64,000 bases of DNA, from positions 83,946 through 147,945 of the forward strand of contig JAUQPR010000006.1 of assembly GCA_030550275.1 (NCBI GenBank), written 5' to 3'. Each line of letters begins with the position of its first letter. The stretch's first letter is position 1. This DNA is from Bacteroidota bacterium (lineage in GTDB: Bacteria > Bacteroidota > Ignavibacteria > Kapaibacteriales > HRBIN21). The notes beneath the pieces were generated by a model. The model made no database searches. It had not been told where the DNA came from and worked only from the letters and a program-made list of their open reading frames with translations. This document shows positions 26,942-37,181 of the stretch, piece after piece. The position numbers and the translations under genes were made by a program.

Positions 26942-26962
26942 GCGATTTTGGGCGAAAATCGC
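26942..26962. repeat. Perfect 8-bp inverted repeat upstream of mraZ
   Basis: Arms GCGATTTT and AAAATCGC around a 5-nt loop. Its role is unknown; possibly an operator or an RNA hairpin near the mraZ transcript start. Confidence 0.5.
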
Positions 26963-27002
26963 TCATTTTGAGCCTCGAGCTCGGCTCGACGGTCGGAGCA
27001 TG

Positions 27003-27031
27003 GCAGCGGAGTGCAGGGAGAATTCCGCTGC
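27003..27031. repeat. Perfect 8-bp inverted repeat upstream of mraZ
   Basis: Arms GCAGCGGA and TCCGCTGC separated by 13 nt, about 80 bp before the mraZ start. No T-run follows. Confidence 0.45.
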
Positions 27032-27050
27032 AGTGTTAGTTCGCGGGCGG

Positions 27051-27080
27051 CTGGTGGGAGAAAGTGGGAGAAGTGCCCAG
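27051..27080 (+). promoter_or_regulatory. Three tandem 10-bp units, probable MraZ operator
   Basis: The units CTGGTGGGAG, AAAGTGGGAG and AAGTGCCCAG follow one another exactly. MraZ binds direct repeats with a TGGGA or AAAGTGG core and 10-bp period in front of its own operon. The core is clear in the first two units and degraded in the third. Autorepression of mraZ-rsmH is inferred. Confidence 0.55.
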
Positions 27081-27111
27081 CCCAGTCGGTCGCAGCAGCC
27101 GGAGCGGTGTC

Positions 27112-27558
27112 GTGGCGTTCTTCAAGGGACAGGAGCTCTACTCGCTCGACAGCAAAGGGCGGGTGAACATCCCCGCCAAGATGCGGCGGAGCCTCTCCCC
27201 GGAGGCGCAGGACACCTTTGTGGTCACACGCGGTGTGGACCGCTGCATTGTGGCGTATCCGCTGGACGAATGGCGCAAGTACGAGGAGCGCTTTGCCCGG
27301 CTCAACCAGTACGATGAGCAGGAGCGTTTCTTCCTGCGCATGATCCTTGCTTGGAGCGAGGAGGTGCAGCTGGACGCGCAGCAGCGCATCATGCTCCCGC
27401 GCCGATTGCTGGAGTTTGCCGGCATCGAGAACAAGGTGACGATTGTCGGGGTGGTGGACCACATCGAGTTTTGGAATCCGGAGGAGTTCGAGCGCTACTT
27501 GAGCGGATTTGCGCAGTCGTACGAGCAGGTTGCAGCACAGGTGATGCGGCGCTCATGA
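27112..27558 (+). CDS. mraZ: Transcriptional regulator MraZ
   Basis: 148 residues from GTG 27112, giving the standard start (AFFKGQELYSLDSKGRVNIP). GTG 27064 would add 16 residues and fall inside the decamer repeats. The two AbrB-like SpoVT folds carry LDSKGRVNIPAKMRR and LDAQQRIMLPRRLLE. MraZ normally opens the dcw cell-wall and division cluster and represses it through tandem repeats upstream. Here the cluster is cut to mraZ-rsmH, whose coding regions overlap by 4 nt. Confidence 0.9.
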   Translation: MAFFKGQELYSLDSKGRVNIPAKMRRSLSPEAQDTFVVTRGVDRCIVAYPLDEWRKYEERFARLNQYDEQERFFLRMILAWSEEVQLDAQQRIMLPRRLLEFAGIENKVTIVGVVDHIEFWNPEEFERYLSGFAQSYEQVAAQVMRRS

Positions 27559-28493
27559 CCAGGATGCAGCCAGGGGCTGGGGCGGTCTACCATGTGCCAG
27601 TGATGGTGCAGGAGGTGCTGCAGTGGCTGCTGACGGCGGAGGTGGGGATCTATGTGGACGGGACGCTCGGCGGAGGGGGGCATACGGCAGCGCTCCTGGA
27701 GCGCTTGGCGCCGTCGGCGCAGGTGATCGGCATTGATGCCGATCCGGAGGCGCTGGAGTACTGTCGGCAGCGCTTTGCGCAGGAGATTGCCCAAGGGCGG
27801 CTACGCTTGGTGCAGGGCAATTTCCGAAAGGTGTGCGTTCTGCTTGCAGACGTTGTGGGGAAGGTGCAGGGCTTCCTGCTGGACCTGGGGGTGTCGTGGC
27901 ACCAGTTGGACACACCGGCTCGGGGGTTTACCTTCCGAGCACGGGCACCGCTGGATATGCGCTTCGATCCCCGCGCACCCCGCAGTGCGGAAGCCCTGCT
28001 GGCTGCAGCATCAGAGGAAGAGCTCGCGTCGCTCCTTCGCCGCTACGGCGAGGAGCCCCGCGCAGGGGCGATCGCCCGCCGGATTGTCCAGCGCCGGCGC
28101 ATCGCCCCGTTGCGGACCACGGCCGACCTGCGCGCGGTGGTGGAGGAGGTCGTCCCTCCTCCCCACCGCCGTAAGGCGTTAGCACGCGTATTCCAAGCCC
28201 TGCGCATTGCGGTCAACGACGAGCTCGCCGCGCTCCAGGAGGCACTGCAGTGTGCTCCACAACTGTTGTGTGCCGGCGGACGGCTCGTCGTCATCAGCTA
28301 CCATTCGCTGGAGGACCGCATTGTCAAGCAGTACCTGCGCTCAACTTCCGCACTTCCCGTGCCAGTTTTCCGCATCCTCACGCCCAAGCCCGTTCGCCCA
28401 ACTCCGCAGGAGGTTGCAGCCAATCCGCGGGCGCGCAGTGCACGGCTGCGTGCTGCGGAGCGCTTGGCTACGCCCTCTCCACCGGCGTCGTAG
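27555..28493 (+). CDS. rsmH: 16S rRNA (cytosine1402-N4)-methyltransferase
   Basis: 312 residues; the ATG overlaps the mraZ TGA (ATGA). Motifs are HVPVMVQEVL, the SAM loop DGTLGGGGHTAALLE, LDLGVSWHQLD and VISYHSLEDRIVKQY, as in MraW/RsmH. It methylates C1402 in the ribosomal P site. The usual next genes (ftsL, ftsI, murE and others) do not follow; instead a GlmU-like gene converges on it 30 bp later. Confidence 0.95.
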   Translation: MTRMQPGAGAVYHVPVMVQEVLQWLLTAEVGIYVDGTLGGGGHTAALLERLAPSAQVIGIDADPEALEYCRQRFAQEIAQGRLRLVQGNFRKVCVLLADVVGKVQGFLLDLGVSWHQLDTPARGFTFRARAPLDMRFDPRAPRSAEALLAAASEEELASLLRRYGEEPRAGAIARRIVQRRRIAPLRTTADLRAVVEEVVPPPHRRKALARVFQALRIAVNDELAALQEALQCAPQLLCAGGRLVVISYHSLEDRIVKQYLRSTSALPVPVFRILTPKPVRPTPQEVAANPRARSARLRAAERLATPSPPAS

Positions 28494-28522
28494 AGCGGCC
28501 GGAAGAACATCGCTCGTGCTGC

Positions 28523-29800
28523 CTATGGTGGACACACCTGCTGGTATACCGCGCGGAGGAGAGCCTCCTCTTCCGGGAGGAGGCTGCGTTGCCGGCGTGC
28601 CATCATCCGGCGGGCAACCAAAAGAGCTCGCTCCAGCTCGTACACCTGGGGTTGTGCTGCATTGCCCCAGCTAAAGGGACGGACGTGGCGTGCCTCCATT
28701 CCACCTGCCAAGATGTTGGCAAACGCGCCGATGACGATGCCCGTGCGCAGGAGCGTCCCAATGGCGGTCTTGGCGTGGTCCCCACACAGGGCGCCGAGGA
28801 ACAGTTCACCCGTGTCCACAATGCCGCTGGGAAGCTCAACGCGCACGGTGCCGTAGGTGTTCTTCAGGTTCGAGGTTGTGGTTCCGGCGCCCAGGTTCAC
28901 CCATTCGCCGATGTAGGAGTGCCCGACGAACCCCTCGTGCTGCTTGTTGGCGTAAGCGTGGAAGATGGTGTGGGTGATCTCTCCACCGATTCGGCACTGC
29001 TCGCCCAGCACGGAGTAGGGACCGATCGTGGCGTGCGCGCGGACGATGCTCCCGGCACCGATGGCGCACGGTCCGCATACGAGGGCATGGGGTTCAACGG
29101 TGACCCCTTCGCCGATGAGGATTGGACCCGTTCGGGCGTCCAGTACAACTCCGGGAAGCAGCGTGGCGGAATCAGCAATCCAGACCTGCTGGGGCTCCAG
29201 GACCCACACTCCATGCCGGCGCCACCGGCGGGCATCGCAGCCCAAGGGGAAGTAGCGCGCCGCGTGCTCGAAGAGCTCGGTGCCCCCCCGGAGTGTTTCC
29301 CACAGGAAGTTCAGCTTCGGCAGGGAGAGGGTCTCCCGAGGCAGCTGCGCTGCCCACTGTGCCAGCTCTGGAGTCCATGTGCCGGTGCCAAGGAGCTCCA
29401 GTTGTACCACCGGGCGGAGGATCCAGAGGGCAGCAAGGGAGGAATCCGACCACACCGCCACGGCATCCACACCCTGGCGCTGTGCGGTGTGGGCAAGCTC
29501 GCATAAGCGCTCAGCAGTGGATTGGCGCGGGAGGATTCGGGCATCCAGCAGCACAAGCGGAAGGCGAAGCTCGCCCGTGCACTGTTCGGGGAAGCGGGCG
29601 CAGAAGGCGCTGCGGTGCAGTTGCCGCTCCGGTGGGGCAACACAGCCGATGCTCCTGGGCGAGAGCAGCCGCTGCCACCATTCGATGAGCCGGAACGGAC
29701 CGCAACGCAGCTCCCAGACAGGGTGAAGGAGGCTCCAGGGGTAGAAGTGTTCGGCAGCGGCGCTGTCCAGCTCCCCCAGCAGCAGGGTCTCTGGGGTCAT
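28523..29800 (-). CDS. GlmU-like putative sugar nucleotidyltransferase with left-handed beta-helix
   Basis: 425 residues. The C-terminal half is a hexapeptide beta-helix ([20 protein letters not shown], then [19 protein letters not shown]), with the GlmU-type block [20 protein letters not shown]. The N-terminal half is a divergent nucleotidyltransferase-like domain, lacking the canonical GxGTRM loop. Proteins of this design are common in Bacteroidota and annotated GlmU family. Acetyl- and uridyltransferase activity is not assured. The ATG lies 3 bp after pyrG's stop, so they are likely cotranscribed. Confidence 0.8.
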   Translation of the reverse strand: MTPETLLLGELDSAAAEHFYPWSLLHPVWELRCGPFRLIEWWQRLLSPRSIGCVAPPERQLHRSAFCARFPEQCTGELRLPLVLLDARILPRQSTAERLCELAHTAQRQGVDAVAVWSDSSLAALWILRPVVQLELLGTGTWTPELAQWAAQLPRETLSLPKLNFLWETLRGGTELFEHAARYFPLGCDARRWRRHGVWVLEPQQVWIADSATLLPGVVLDARTGPILIGEGVTVEPHALVCGPCAIGAGSIVRAHATIGPYSVLGEQCRIGGEITHTIFHAYANKQHEGFVGHSYIGEWVNLGAGTTTSNLKNTYGTVRVELPSGIVDTGELFLGALCGDHAKTAIGTLLRTGIVIGAFANILAGGMEARHVRPFSWGNAAQPQVYELERALLVARRMMARRQRSLLPEEEALLRAVYQQVCPP

Positions 29801-29803
29801 GGC

Positions 29804-31504
<1,701 letters not shown>

Positions 31505-31505
31505 T

Positions 31506-31513
31506 CAAACTTA
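31506..31513 (-). promoter_or_regulatory. -7 promoter element (TAAGTTTG) of pyrG
   Basis: Exact TAnnTTTG on the minus strand, 62 nt upstream of the ATG. The leader of about 55 nt is longer than the typical 20 nt in this window, which would leave room for nucleotide-sensing control; no such element was proved. Confidence 0.55.
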
Positions 31514-31537
31514 GAGAAAACGGCTCGGATGCGGGGC

Positions 31538-32284
31538 TTACGGCTCCAGCAGCGCGTACAGTGTCGGAATGCTGGGGCTGGCGTCGCTATCGAGATCCAG
31601 CACCTGCAGCTCCAGCAGGTACTCCCCATCGGGCAGCGTCGGAGGAATGCGCAGCAGCTCGCTGATGGTTGCCTCAAGGCGTGGCTGGGCAGGGTAGTTC
31701 CAGAATGCCCGATGGGCAAGGAGCCGACCTCCATCCTGCTCGCGGTCAACGGAGGGCAGATCAGTGAGCAGGTGCTGCACGCCCAGATGTGCCAGGAGCT
31801 CAGCTGCCCCGGGGGTGAGGTAAGGAGGGTTCGTGCCTGAGAAATCCCTCGGCATGTCCCCTCTGAGGGCGCGCAGGATGAGGGCTTCGGGGACGGGCTG
31901 CGGGAGGCGCTGCTGGAGCTGCTCTGCGGTGATGACAGCATCGCCGTTCCGCAGGCGGAGCGGCTCGATGCTCACCAGGTACGCCCGGAAGAGGGAGCGT
32001 GTCAGGCAATCCGCGATGCGAATGGGCTCGCTGGTCAAGTGCCCCAGGCACTCTGTGTGCGTGCAGTGGGCATGGGCGATGAGCTCGATGCGATCGCAGT
32101 TGCATGGACCCCCCTCGGCGACGCATCCAATGAAGCCATCGCTGCGCACGGGGGCGATTCGCGCCGGTGGCAGACCGAACGCCCGGGGCACCGGAGCAGC
32201 ATTGCGAATTGGGTACGCCAGCCGGATTGGGCGCGTAGGATCGATGGCGGCGCGTCGGTCGGGAAGCTCAAGCCACAGGCGCAT
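31538..32284 (-). CDS. Cyclase-family (kynurenine formamidase-like) hydrolase
   Basis: 248 residues. The metal-binding signature HAHCTHTECLGH corresponds to HxGTHxDxxxH of the cyclase/arylformamidase family, with Cys for the usual Gly and Glu for Asp. A second histidine-like block (TNPPYLTPGAAELLAHLGVQ) and LLTDLPSVDRE match the family's later motifs. Members hydrolyse N-formylkynurenine, isatin and related amides. Substrate unknown. A perfect -7 element is 28 nt upstream. Confidence 0.78.
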   Translation of the reverse strand: MRLWLELPDRRAAIDPTRPIRLAYPIRNAAPVPRAFGLPPARIAPVRSDGFIGCVAEGGPCNCDRIELIAHAHCTHTECLGHLTSEPIRIADCLTRSLFRAYLVSIEPLRLRNGDAVITAEQLQQRLPQPVPEALILRALRGDMPRDFSGTNPPYLTPGAAELLAHLGVQHLLTDLPSVDREQDGGRLLAHRAFWNYPAQPRLEATISELLRIPPTLPDGEYLLELQVLDLDSDASPSIPTLYALLEP

Positions 32285-32311
32285 GGGAGCCGCGTAAGCT
32301 TGTTAACCAAG

Positions 32312-32319
32312 CAAAATTA
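32312..32319 (-). promoter_or_regulatory. -7 promoter element (TAATTTTG) of the cyclase-family gene
   Basis: Exact TAnnTTTG followed by C on the minus strand, 28 nt before the ATG at 32284. Confidence 0.65.
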
Positions 32320-32342
32320 GCCGCTCCCGGGCTCGCACGCCG

Positions 32343-32705
32343 TCAGTGTCCGCTTCTGTGAACGCCTGCCGTAGTGGCTCCCCCGTCCGGCACCCTGCGG
32401 GGACTGCTTCGCAAAGTCCTCGATCGCGCTGTCTCCCACTCGCCCCTGCGAGCAGCGTCTACGAATCCTTCGAACCACCGGTAGCATCCTTGTTTCCCTA
32501 CAGCAAGTGGCTCGACCTTGTGGTAGCCCACCGATTTCTGCCGCGCCAGGAACCCAAATGCGGCAGCAAATGCTTCAACAGCGTCTACATCGGGCGCCTC
32601 GACAATGAACTGGTAGCCTGTCTTGCCCAAGTAGACGCCTACGTGCAGCACCGAGCTGAATGCTGGCTCCTTCCAGAGCCGATGGCACGCGCAGTATTTT
32701 TGCAG
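32343..32705 (-). CDS. Possible small gene or gene remnant, start unresolved
   Basis: An open minus-strand frame whose middle reads like a real protein (YLGKTGYQFIVEAPDVDAV, then FAAAFGFLARQKSVGYHKVE). No ATG, GTG or TTG occurs where the similarity-like part begins; CTG 32705 would give 120 residues. The last 35 residues become arginine/serine-rich and look less protein-like, so either a frameshift or decay is possible. I do not recognise the family. It fills the gap of about 445 bp between the cyclase and dctQ and is antisense to no other gene. Confidence 0.4.
   Translation of the reverse strand: MQKYCACHRLWKEPAFSSVLHVGVYLGKTGYQFIVEAPDVDAVEAFAAAFGFLARQKSVGYHKVEPLAVGKQGCYRWFEGFVDAARRGEWETARSRTLRSSPRRVPDGGATTAGVHRSGH
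32695..32702 (+). promoter_or_regulatory. -7 promoter element (TATTTTTG) of dctQM
   Basis: Exact TAnnTTTG followed by CA, 28 nt before the dctQ ATG at 32730, which supports that start over the long open frame upstream. Confidence 0.65.
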
Positions 32706-32729
32706 CCAACGCTGTGGACGGTTGTGCCC

Positions 32730-33233
32730 ATGCGGAATCGTGCATCGTGGGTGGACGTGCTTGCCCGCGTGTTTGAGTCTGCGGCGGCGTTGTGTACGGT
32801 GCTGCTGGTGCTGTTGGTGTTCACCAACGTGTTCATCCGCTACAGCTTCAACCTTGCGGCGATGCCGCTCAAGGAGCTGGAGTGGTACCTGTACGCGCTG
32901 GGCTTTCTGCTGGCAATGGGACCGACATTGTACGCTGACCAGCACGTCCGCATTGACATCTTCTACGCCCGGCTTCCGCAGCCGTGGCAGCGTCGGGTGA
33001 ACATCCTTGGGACGCTGCTGTTTCTGTTCCCATTTGCGCTGCTTGTGCTGTGGTTTTCGTACGACTTTGTGGCGTACTCGTACCAGATTCGCGAGAGCTC
33101 GCCCAATCCCGGTGGGCTTCCGGCGGTGTATCTCATCAAGGCGGCAATTCCGTTGGCGTTTTTGGTTCTGCTCGCCATCAGCATAGGGATGCTGCGGGAG
33201 TGGCTTGGGCAGGAGTTCCGTCGGGGACGGTGA
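32730..33233 (+). CDS. dctQ: TRAP transporter small permease DctQ
   Basis: 167 residues, four membrane helices. The family block between helices 1 and 2 (FTNVFIRYSFNLAAMPLKEL) and YADQHVRIDIFYARLP are characteristic. DctQ pairs with DctM in the inner membrane to import organic acids using a sodium gradient and a periplasmic binding protein. Its TGA overlaps the dctM ATG by one base. The codons upstream of 32730 lie opposite the possible small minus-strand gene and are unlikely to be translated. Confidence 0.87.
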   Translation: MRNRASWVDVLARVFESAAALCTVLLVLLVFTNVFIRYSFNLAAMPLKELEWYLYALGFLLAMGPTLYADQHVRIDIFYARLPQPWQRRVNILGTLLFLFPFALLVLWFSYDFVAYSYQIRESSPNPGGLPAVYLIKAAIPLAFLVLLAISIGMLREWLGQEFRRGR

Positions 33234-34516
33234 TGGTGGGGATTCTGCTCTTTGCCGTTGCCTTTGCGCTCCTGATGCTGGGGTTTCCCGTTGCGTTCAC
33301 CTTTGCGGCGGTAGCGGTGGGGTTTGCCGTGGCAACGGGGCAGGTGGAGCTCTTTGCCATGATGCCGGAGCGCATCTACGCCCTCATGACCAATGTCACG
33401 CTGATGTCGGTGCCGCTCTTCGTGTTCATGGGGATGGTGCTACAGCGCTCCGGGCTGGCGGAGATGCTCCTGGAGACGGTCGGCATGCTCTTTGGGCGGC
33501 TGCGTGGGGGGATTGCCATCGGGGTTGTGTTGGTGGGGGCGATTCTGGCGGCTTCGACCGGCATTGTCGGGGCAACGGTGGTCTCGATGAGCCTCATTGC
33601 GCTGCCGGTCATGCTCAAGCACGGCTATGACCGGCGCTTTGCGTCGGGCATCATCTGCGCTGCGGGGACGTTGGGACAGATTATCCCGCCGTCGGTTGTG
33701 CTGATCGTTCTGGGGGAGGCGCTCCAGGTGTCGGTCGGGGAGCTATTCCGTGCGGCATTCCTGCCGGGGATTGCCCTGGCGGGGGTGTATATACTGTGGA
33801 CCGTTGTCGTGGGGATGGTTCGCCCGGAGTGGCTTCCACCGGTGGCGAGCGTTGAACGGATGCCTTGGCAGAGGGTGGTGCAGACGGTGGTACCGCCACT
33901 GCTGCTCATTGTGCTGGTGCTGGGCTCAATCTTTGCCGGTATCGCAACGCCGACGGAATCTGCCTCCGTCGGAGCTATGGGGAGCCTGGGGTTGGCGGCA
34001 CTGTACCGGCGCTTTTCGCTGCGGCTTGTCTGGGAGGCTGCACGGGAGACGGCACGCATCAGCGCGATGATCTTCACCATCCTGATTGGCGCGACGGCGT
34101 TTTCGATGACCTTCTCCTACTCCGGTGGGGAGGCCGCAGTGCACGACCTCCTAACGGCGCTTCCCGGGGGCGTCTGGGGGATGCTGCTGTTTGCGCAGCT
34201 CCTCATCTTCGCGCTGGGGTTCTTCCTGGACTTCGTCGAAATCAGCTACATCGTGGTGCCGGTGATTGCGCCGGTGCTCATCCGCGCGGGGGTTGATCCC
34301 GTGTGGCTGGGCGTGCTCATTGGGATGAACTTGCAGACCTCCTTCCTGACGCCGCCCTTTGGCTTTAGCCTCTTCTACCTCAAGGGCTCGGCTCCGCAGT
34401 TGCAGACGTCGGAGATCTACCGCGGCGTTGTGCCCTTTATCGGGCTGCAGCTTCTGTTGGTGCTCCTGGTGCTGCTGGTGCCGGAGCTCTTCGGGCTTCA
34501 CCGGATGGTCAGGTAG
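33233..34516 (+). CDS. dctM: TRAP transporter large permease DctM
   Basis: 427 residues, about 12 helices. Typical DctM segments are SVPLFVFMGMVLQRSG, GTLGQIIPPSVVLIVLGEAL and GIATPTESASVGAMG. It forms the translocation channel of a TRAP-type sodium-coupled importer. The ATG overlaps the dctQ stop (TGATG). Its 3' end overlaps the 3' end of the convergent dctP gene by 19 bp. Confidence 0.9.
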   Translation: MVGILLFAVAFALLMLGFPVAFTFAAVAVGFAVATGQVELFAMMPERIYALMTNVTLMSVPLFVFMGMVLQRSGLAEMLLETVGMLFGRLRGGIAIGVVLVGAILAASTGIVGATVVSMSLIALPVMLKHGYDRRFASGIICAAGTLGQIIPPSVVLIVLGEALQVSVGELFRAAFLPGIALAGVYILWTVVVGMVRPEWLPPVASVERMPWQRVVQTVVPPLLLIVLVLGSIFAGIATPTESASVGAMGSLGLAALYRRFSLRLVWEAARETARISAMIFTILIGATAFSMTFSYSGGEAAVHDLLTALPGGVWGMLLFAQLLIFALGFFLDFVEISYIVVPVIAPVLIRAGVDPVWLGVLIGMNLQTSFLTPPFGFSLFYLKGSAPQLQTSEIYRGVVPFIGLQLLLVLLVLLVPELFGLHRMVR

Positions 34517-35592
34517 TACTGCTCGGAGATCTCAGTCCACTGCCGGGCGCGTTGCAGGAAGCGCTGCTGATGCTGCCAGATTTCGGCAAAGAGGGGACTG
34601 CGCTGAGCGTATTCCTGCAGGAGCGCTTGCGTTTGTTGCTTGAGCTCGGCGAGAACCTCCTCCGGGAAGCGGCGGAGCTGGACCCGAGGGTACTTCGTGC
34701 GCAGCGTTTCCAGACCCTCGATGTTGCGCATGTAGAACTCGCTGGTAGTGTCCAGGGCGGTTTCCTTCATCGCTACCAGGAGCATTGCTCGGAGGTCCTC
34801 CGGGAGCTCTTCGAAGCGGCGGCGATTGACCAGGTACTGGAGTTCGGCTGCGGGTTCGTGCCACCCCAGGTAGTAGTACTCGGCAATCTCCTGAAAGCCC
34901 ATGAGCAGGTCGATGCCGGGGCTGACCCATTCGACGGCGTCAATGACGCGCTTCTCCAGCGCGGTGTAGAGCTCACCTGCCGGGAGCGTGATGGGTTCGG
35001 CACCTAACCGGGCAAGCACCTCTCCGCCCAGCCCGGGGATGCGGATTTTGAGCCCTTTGAAGTCGGCAACACTGCGGATCTCCTTGCGGAACCAGCCGCC
35101 CATCTGCACGCCAGTATTCCCTGCGGGGAAGGAGAGCAGCCCGTGCGGACGGAAGGCTTTCTCCATGAGCTCCAGCCCACCGCCGTAGTAGAACCAGGCG
35201 TACTGCTCCCACACGTTCATGCCGAAGGGGACGGTCGTCAGCAACGCCATTGCAGGGTCTTTGCCCTTCCAGTAGTAGGCGGCGGTGTGCGCCATGTCGT
35301 AGGTGCCGTTGCGCACTAAGTCGAAGACCCCAAAGGGAGCTTTGTGCTTGGTGGCAGGGTCAACCTCCAGGATGAAGCGTCCACCGGACATTGCCGAAAG
35401 CAGCTCTGCCAGGCGATGCGGTGCATGGTCGAACACGGGCAGGTTCGGTGGCCATGAGGTTGCCAGGCGCCATCGGACGGTCACGGTGCTCGATGCGTGG
35501 GCAGCGGGAGCGGATTGGCGCCGGGCGCACGCCAGCCCTGCCAGGGCTGTTGCAACGGGAAGTCCTAAGCGGAGGAATTCGCGCCGTTCCAT
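34498..35592 (-). CDS. dctP: TRAP transporter substrate-binding protein DctP
   Basis: 364 residues. The N-terminus MERREFLRLGLPVATALAG, ending in AC, looks like a Tat-type signal with a lipobox. The mature part has the DctP pattern, with FRKEIRSVADFKGLKIRIPG including the conserved substrate-binding arginine region and VIDAVEWVSPGIDLLMGF. It resembles the subgroup that binds 2-oxo acids or similar carboxylates, but the ligand is inferred. It lies opposite and convergent to dctQM rather than in the same operon, an unusual arrangement. Confidence 0.87.
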   Translation of the reverse strand: MERREFLRLGLPVATALAGLACARRQSAPAAHASSTVTVRWRLATSWPPNLPVFDHAPHRLAELLSAMSGGRFILEVDPATKHKAPFGVFDLVRNGTYDMAHTAAYYWKGKDPAMALLTTVPFGMNVWEQYAWFYYGGGLELMEKAFRPHGLLSFPAGNTGVQMGGWFRKEIRSVADFKGLKIRIPGLGGEVLARLGAEPITLPAGELYTALEKRVIDAVEWVSPGIDLLMGFQEIAEYYYLGWHEPAAELQYLVNRRRFEELPEDLRAMLLVAMKETALDTTSEFYMRNIEGLETLRTKYPRVQLRRFPEEVLAELKQQTQALLQEYAQRSPLFAEIWQHQQRFLQRARQWTEISEQYYLTIR

Positions 35593-35655
35593 GGAGCGGA
35601 TGCCACTATCCTACAATCCCGCACGAATTTACGGAGGCACACCGGGTCGGCTTGC

Positions 35656-35663
35656 TATTTTTG
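35656..35663 (+). promoter_or_regulatory. -7 promoter element (TATTTTTG) of murC
   Basis: Exact TAnnTTTG followed by C, 25 nt before the murC ATG, inside the 95-bp divergent region shared with dctP. A near match for dctP (TAAATTCG, 35624-35631, minus) also lies here. Confidence 0.65.
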
Positions 35664-35687
35664 CGCGCGCCATTGCTGGAGGATGCT

Positions 35688-37067
35688 ATGCAGCGGCTGT
35701 TCTTCTCCGCGGTCCGCCACGTGCACTTTGTGGGGATTGGAGGTATCGGGATGAGCGGGCTGGCGGAGATCCTGCTCCAACAGGGCTTCCGCGTGAGCGG
35801 TTCCGATCTGGTCGCCTCCGAGAACACCGAATACCTGGAGCGCAAGGGTGCCCGCATCTTCTACGGGCACGATGCCGCCCATATCGAGGGGGCAGATGTC
35901 GTTGTCTACTCCAGCGCGGTCAATCCCGCAGAGAATCCCGAGACTCGGGCGGCACAGGAGCGCGGCATCCCCGTCCTGCGCCGCGCAGAGATGCTGGCAG
36001 AGATTGCCCGGCTGAAGTATTGCCTGGCAATTGCCGGCACACATGGCAAAACGACCACGACCTCACTGTGCGGGCTCATGCTGATTCGGGCGGGGATGGA
36101 CCCGACGGTCATCGTCGGTGGGCGGCTGCGCGGCTTGGGCGGCAGCAATGCCCGGCTCGGACAAGGGGAATGGATCGTCGTCGAAGCCGATGAGTACGAC
36201 CGCTCCTTCCTGTACCTGCTGCCCACAATCGCGGTCATCACGAACGTGGAGGAGGAGCACCTGGATATCTACGCCGACCGGCAGCAGATTCTGGACGCCT
36301 TCGTGCACTTTGCCAACAATGTGCCCTTCTACGGCATGGTTGCCCTGTGCATTGATGACCCCGGCGTCAAAGAGGTACTGCCGCGCCTGAGCCGCAAGGT
36401 CCGCACCTACGGACTTTCGCCGCAGAGCGATGTGCGCGCGCGCCGCATCCGCTTGCACGAGCGCTCCTCGCAGTTTGAGGTCTACGCCGATGGGGAGCTG
36501 CTCGGAGAGCTCCGGCTCTCCGTGCCCGGCATGCACAACGTGCGCAATGCGCTGGCAGCCGTGCTGGTGGGAATGCAGTTGCAGATCCCCTTCGACACCA
36601 TCCGAGCTGCCCTGGAGGAGTTCACCGGGGTCTACCGCCGCTTTGAGATCGTCGGCGAGCGCGATGGAGTGCTCTTCGTGGACGACTACGCCCACCATCC
36701 GACGGAGGTCCGTGCAACCTTGCAGGCAGCGCGCCAGGGGTGGGACCGACGCATCGTGTGCGTCTTTCAGCCACACACGTACACACGGACCCGCGATTTC
36801 GCCGATGAATTCGGCAAAGCCTTCGATGAGGCGGATGTGCTCATCGTCACGGACGTGTATCCGGCGCGCGAGCAGCCAATTCCAGGCGTAGATGGCGAGC
36901 TCATTGCCCGCGCAGCTCGCCGCAGTGGGCATCGCCAGGTATACTATGCCCCGACGCTGGAGCAGGTGGCAGAGCTGCTCCCGACGCTCCTCCGCCCTGG
37001 CGACATGCTGCTGACGTTAGGCGCTGGCAACGTCGGCAAATTGCATTCCCTCCTGGGCGTGCGGTAG
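35688..37067 (+). CDS. murC: UDP-N-acetylmuramate--L-alanine ligase
   Basis: 459 residues from ATG 35688 (MQRLFFSAVRHVHFVGIGGIGMSG, the Rossmann-like start of MurC). ATP-binding AGTHGKTTTTSL, VEADEYDRSFL and FVDDYAHHPTEV are all intact. The enzyme adds L-alanine to UDP-MurNAc. The last seven codons and the stop are the left end of the downstream tandem duplication, and the same bases recur at 39178, where they end a truncated regulator. Confidence 0.94.
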   Translation: MQRLFFSAVRHVHFVGIGGIGMSGLAEILLQQGFRVSGSDLVASENTEYLERKGARIFYGHDAAHIEGADVVVYSSAVNPAENPETRAAQERGIPVLRRAEMLAEIARLKYCLAIAGTHGKTTTTSLCGLMLIRAGMDPTVIVGGRLRGLGGSNARLGQGEWIVVEADEYDRSFLYLLPTIAVITNVEEEHLDIYADRQQILDAFVHFANNVPFYGMVALCIDDPGVKEVLPRLSRKVRTYGLSPQSDVRARRIRLHERSSQFEVYADGELLGELRLSVPGMHNVRNALAAVLVGMQLQIPFDTIRAALEEFTGVYRRFEIVGERDGVLFVDDYAHHPTEVRATLQAARQGWDRRIVCVFQPHTYTRTRDFADEFGKAFDEADVLIVTDVYPAREQPIPGVDGELIARAARRSGHRQVYYAPTLEQVAELLPTLLRPGDMLLTLGAGNVGKLHSLLGVR

Positions 37068-37107
37068 TTCGTGCATGGGAGGCTTGCCTGCTTTCTGGCA
37101 AGTGTAC

Positions 37108-37135
37108 TTTGCGACGGAAAGTTTTCGTAACTTTA
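37108..37135 (+). promoter_or_regulatory. Promoter of the chimeric gene (copy A)
   Basis: TTTG at 37108-37111, 16 nt spacer, then TAACTTTA at 37128-37135 (7 of 8 matches to the -7 element). A good Shine-Dalgarno, AGGGAGG, lies just before ATG 37182, rare in this window. Confidence 0.5.
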
Positions 37136-37181
37136 CCCCTCGATTGAGGGTGCACGTGCAACATCATCCAGGGAGGTTGCC

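Larger units (their letters stand above)
26782..27111. other. Divergent regulatory region between lexA and mraZ
   Basis: 330 bp with no coding frame. From left to right it holds the lexA -7 element, the two operator boxes, the palindrome TTTGTACAAA (26925-26934), an 8-bp inverted repeat (GCGATTTT / AAAATCGC, 26942-26962), a second 8-bp inverted repeat (27003-27010 with 27024-27031) and the decamer repeats before mraZ. Possible weak -7 matches for mraZ include TCATTTTG (26963-26970). Confidence 0.55.

Noticed and set aside
32346..32729. Extended N-terminus of dctQ
   Set aside because: The extra 128 codons have no membrane or family features and lie upstream of and across the -7 element at 32695.
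35391..35687. Extended N-terminus of murC
   Set aside because: The open frame reaches 35391 but runs opposite dctP; the -7 element and the typical MurC N-terminus fix the start at 35688.
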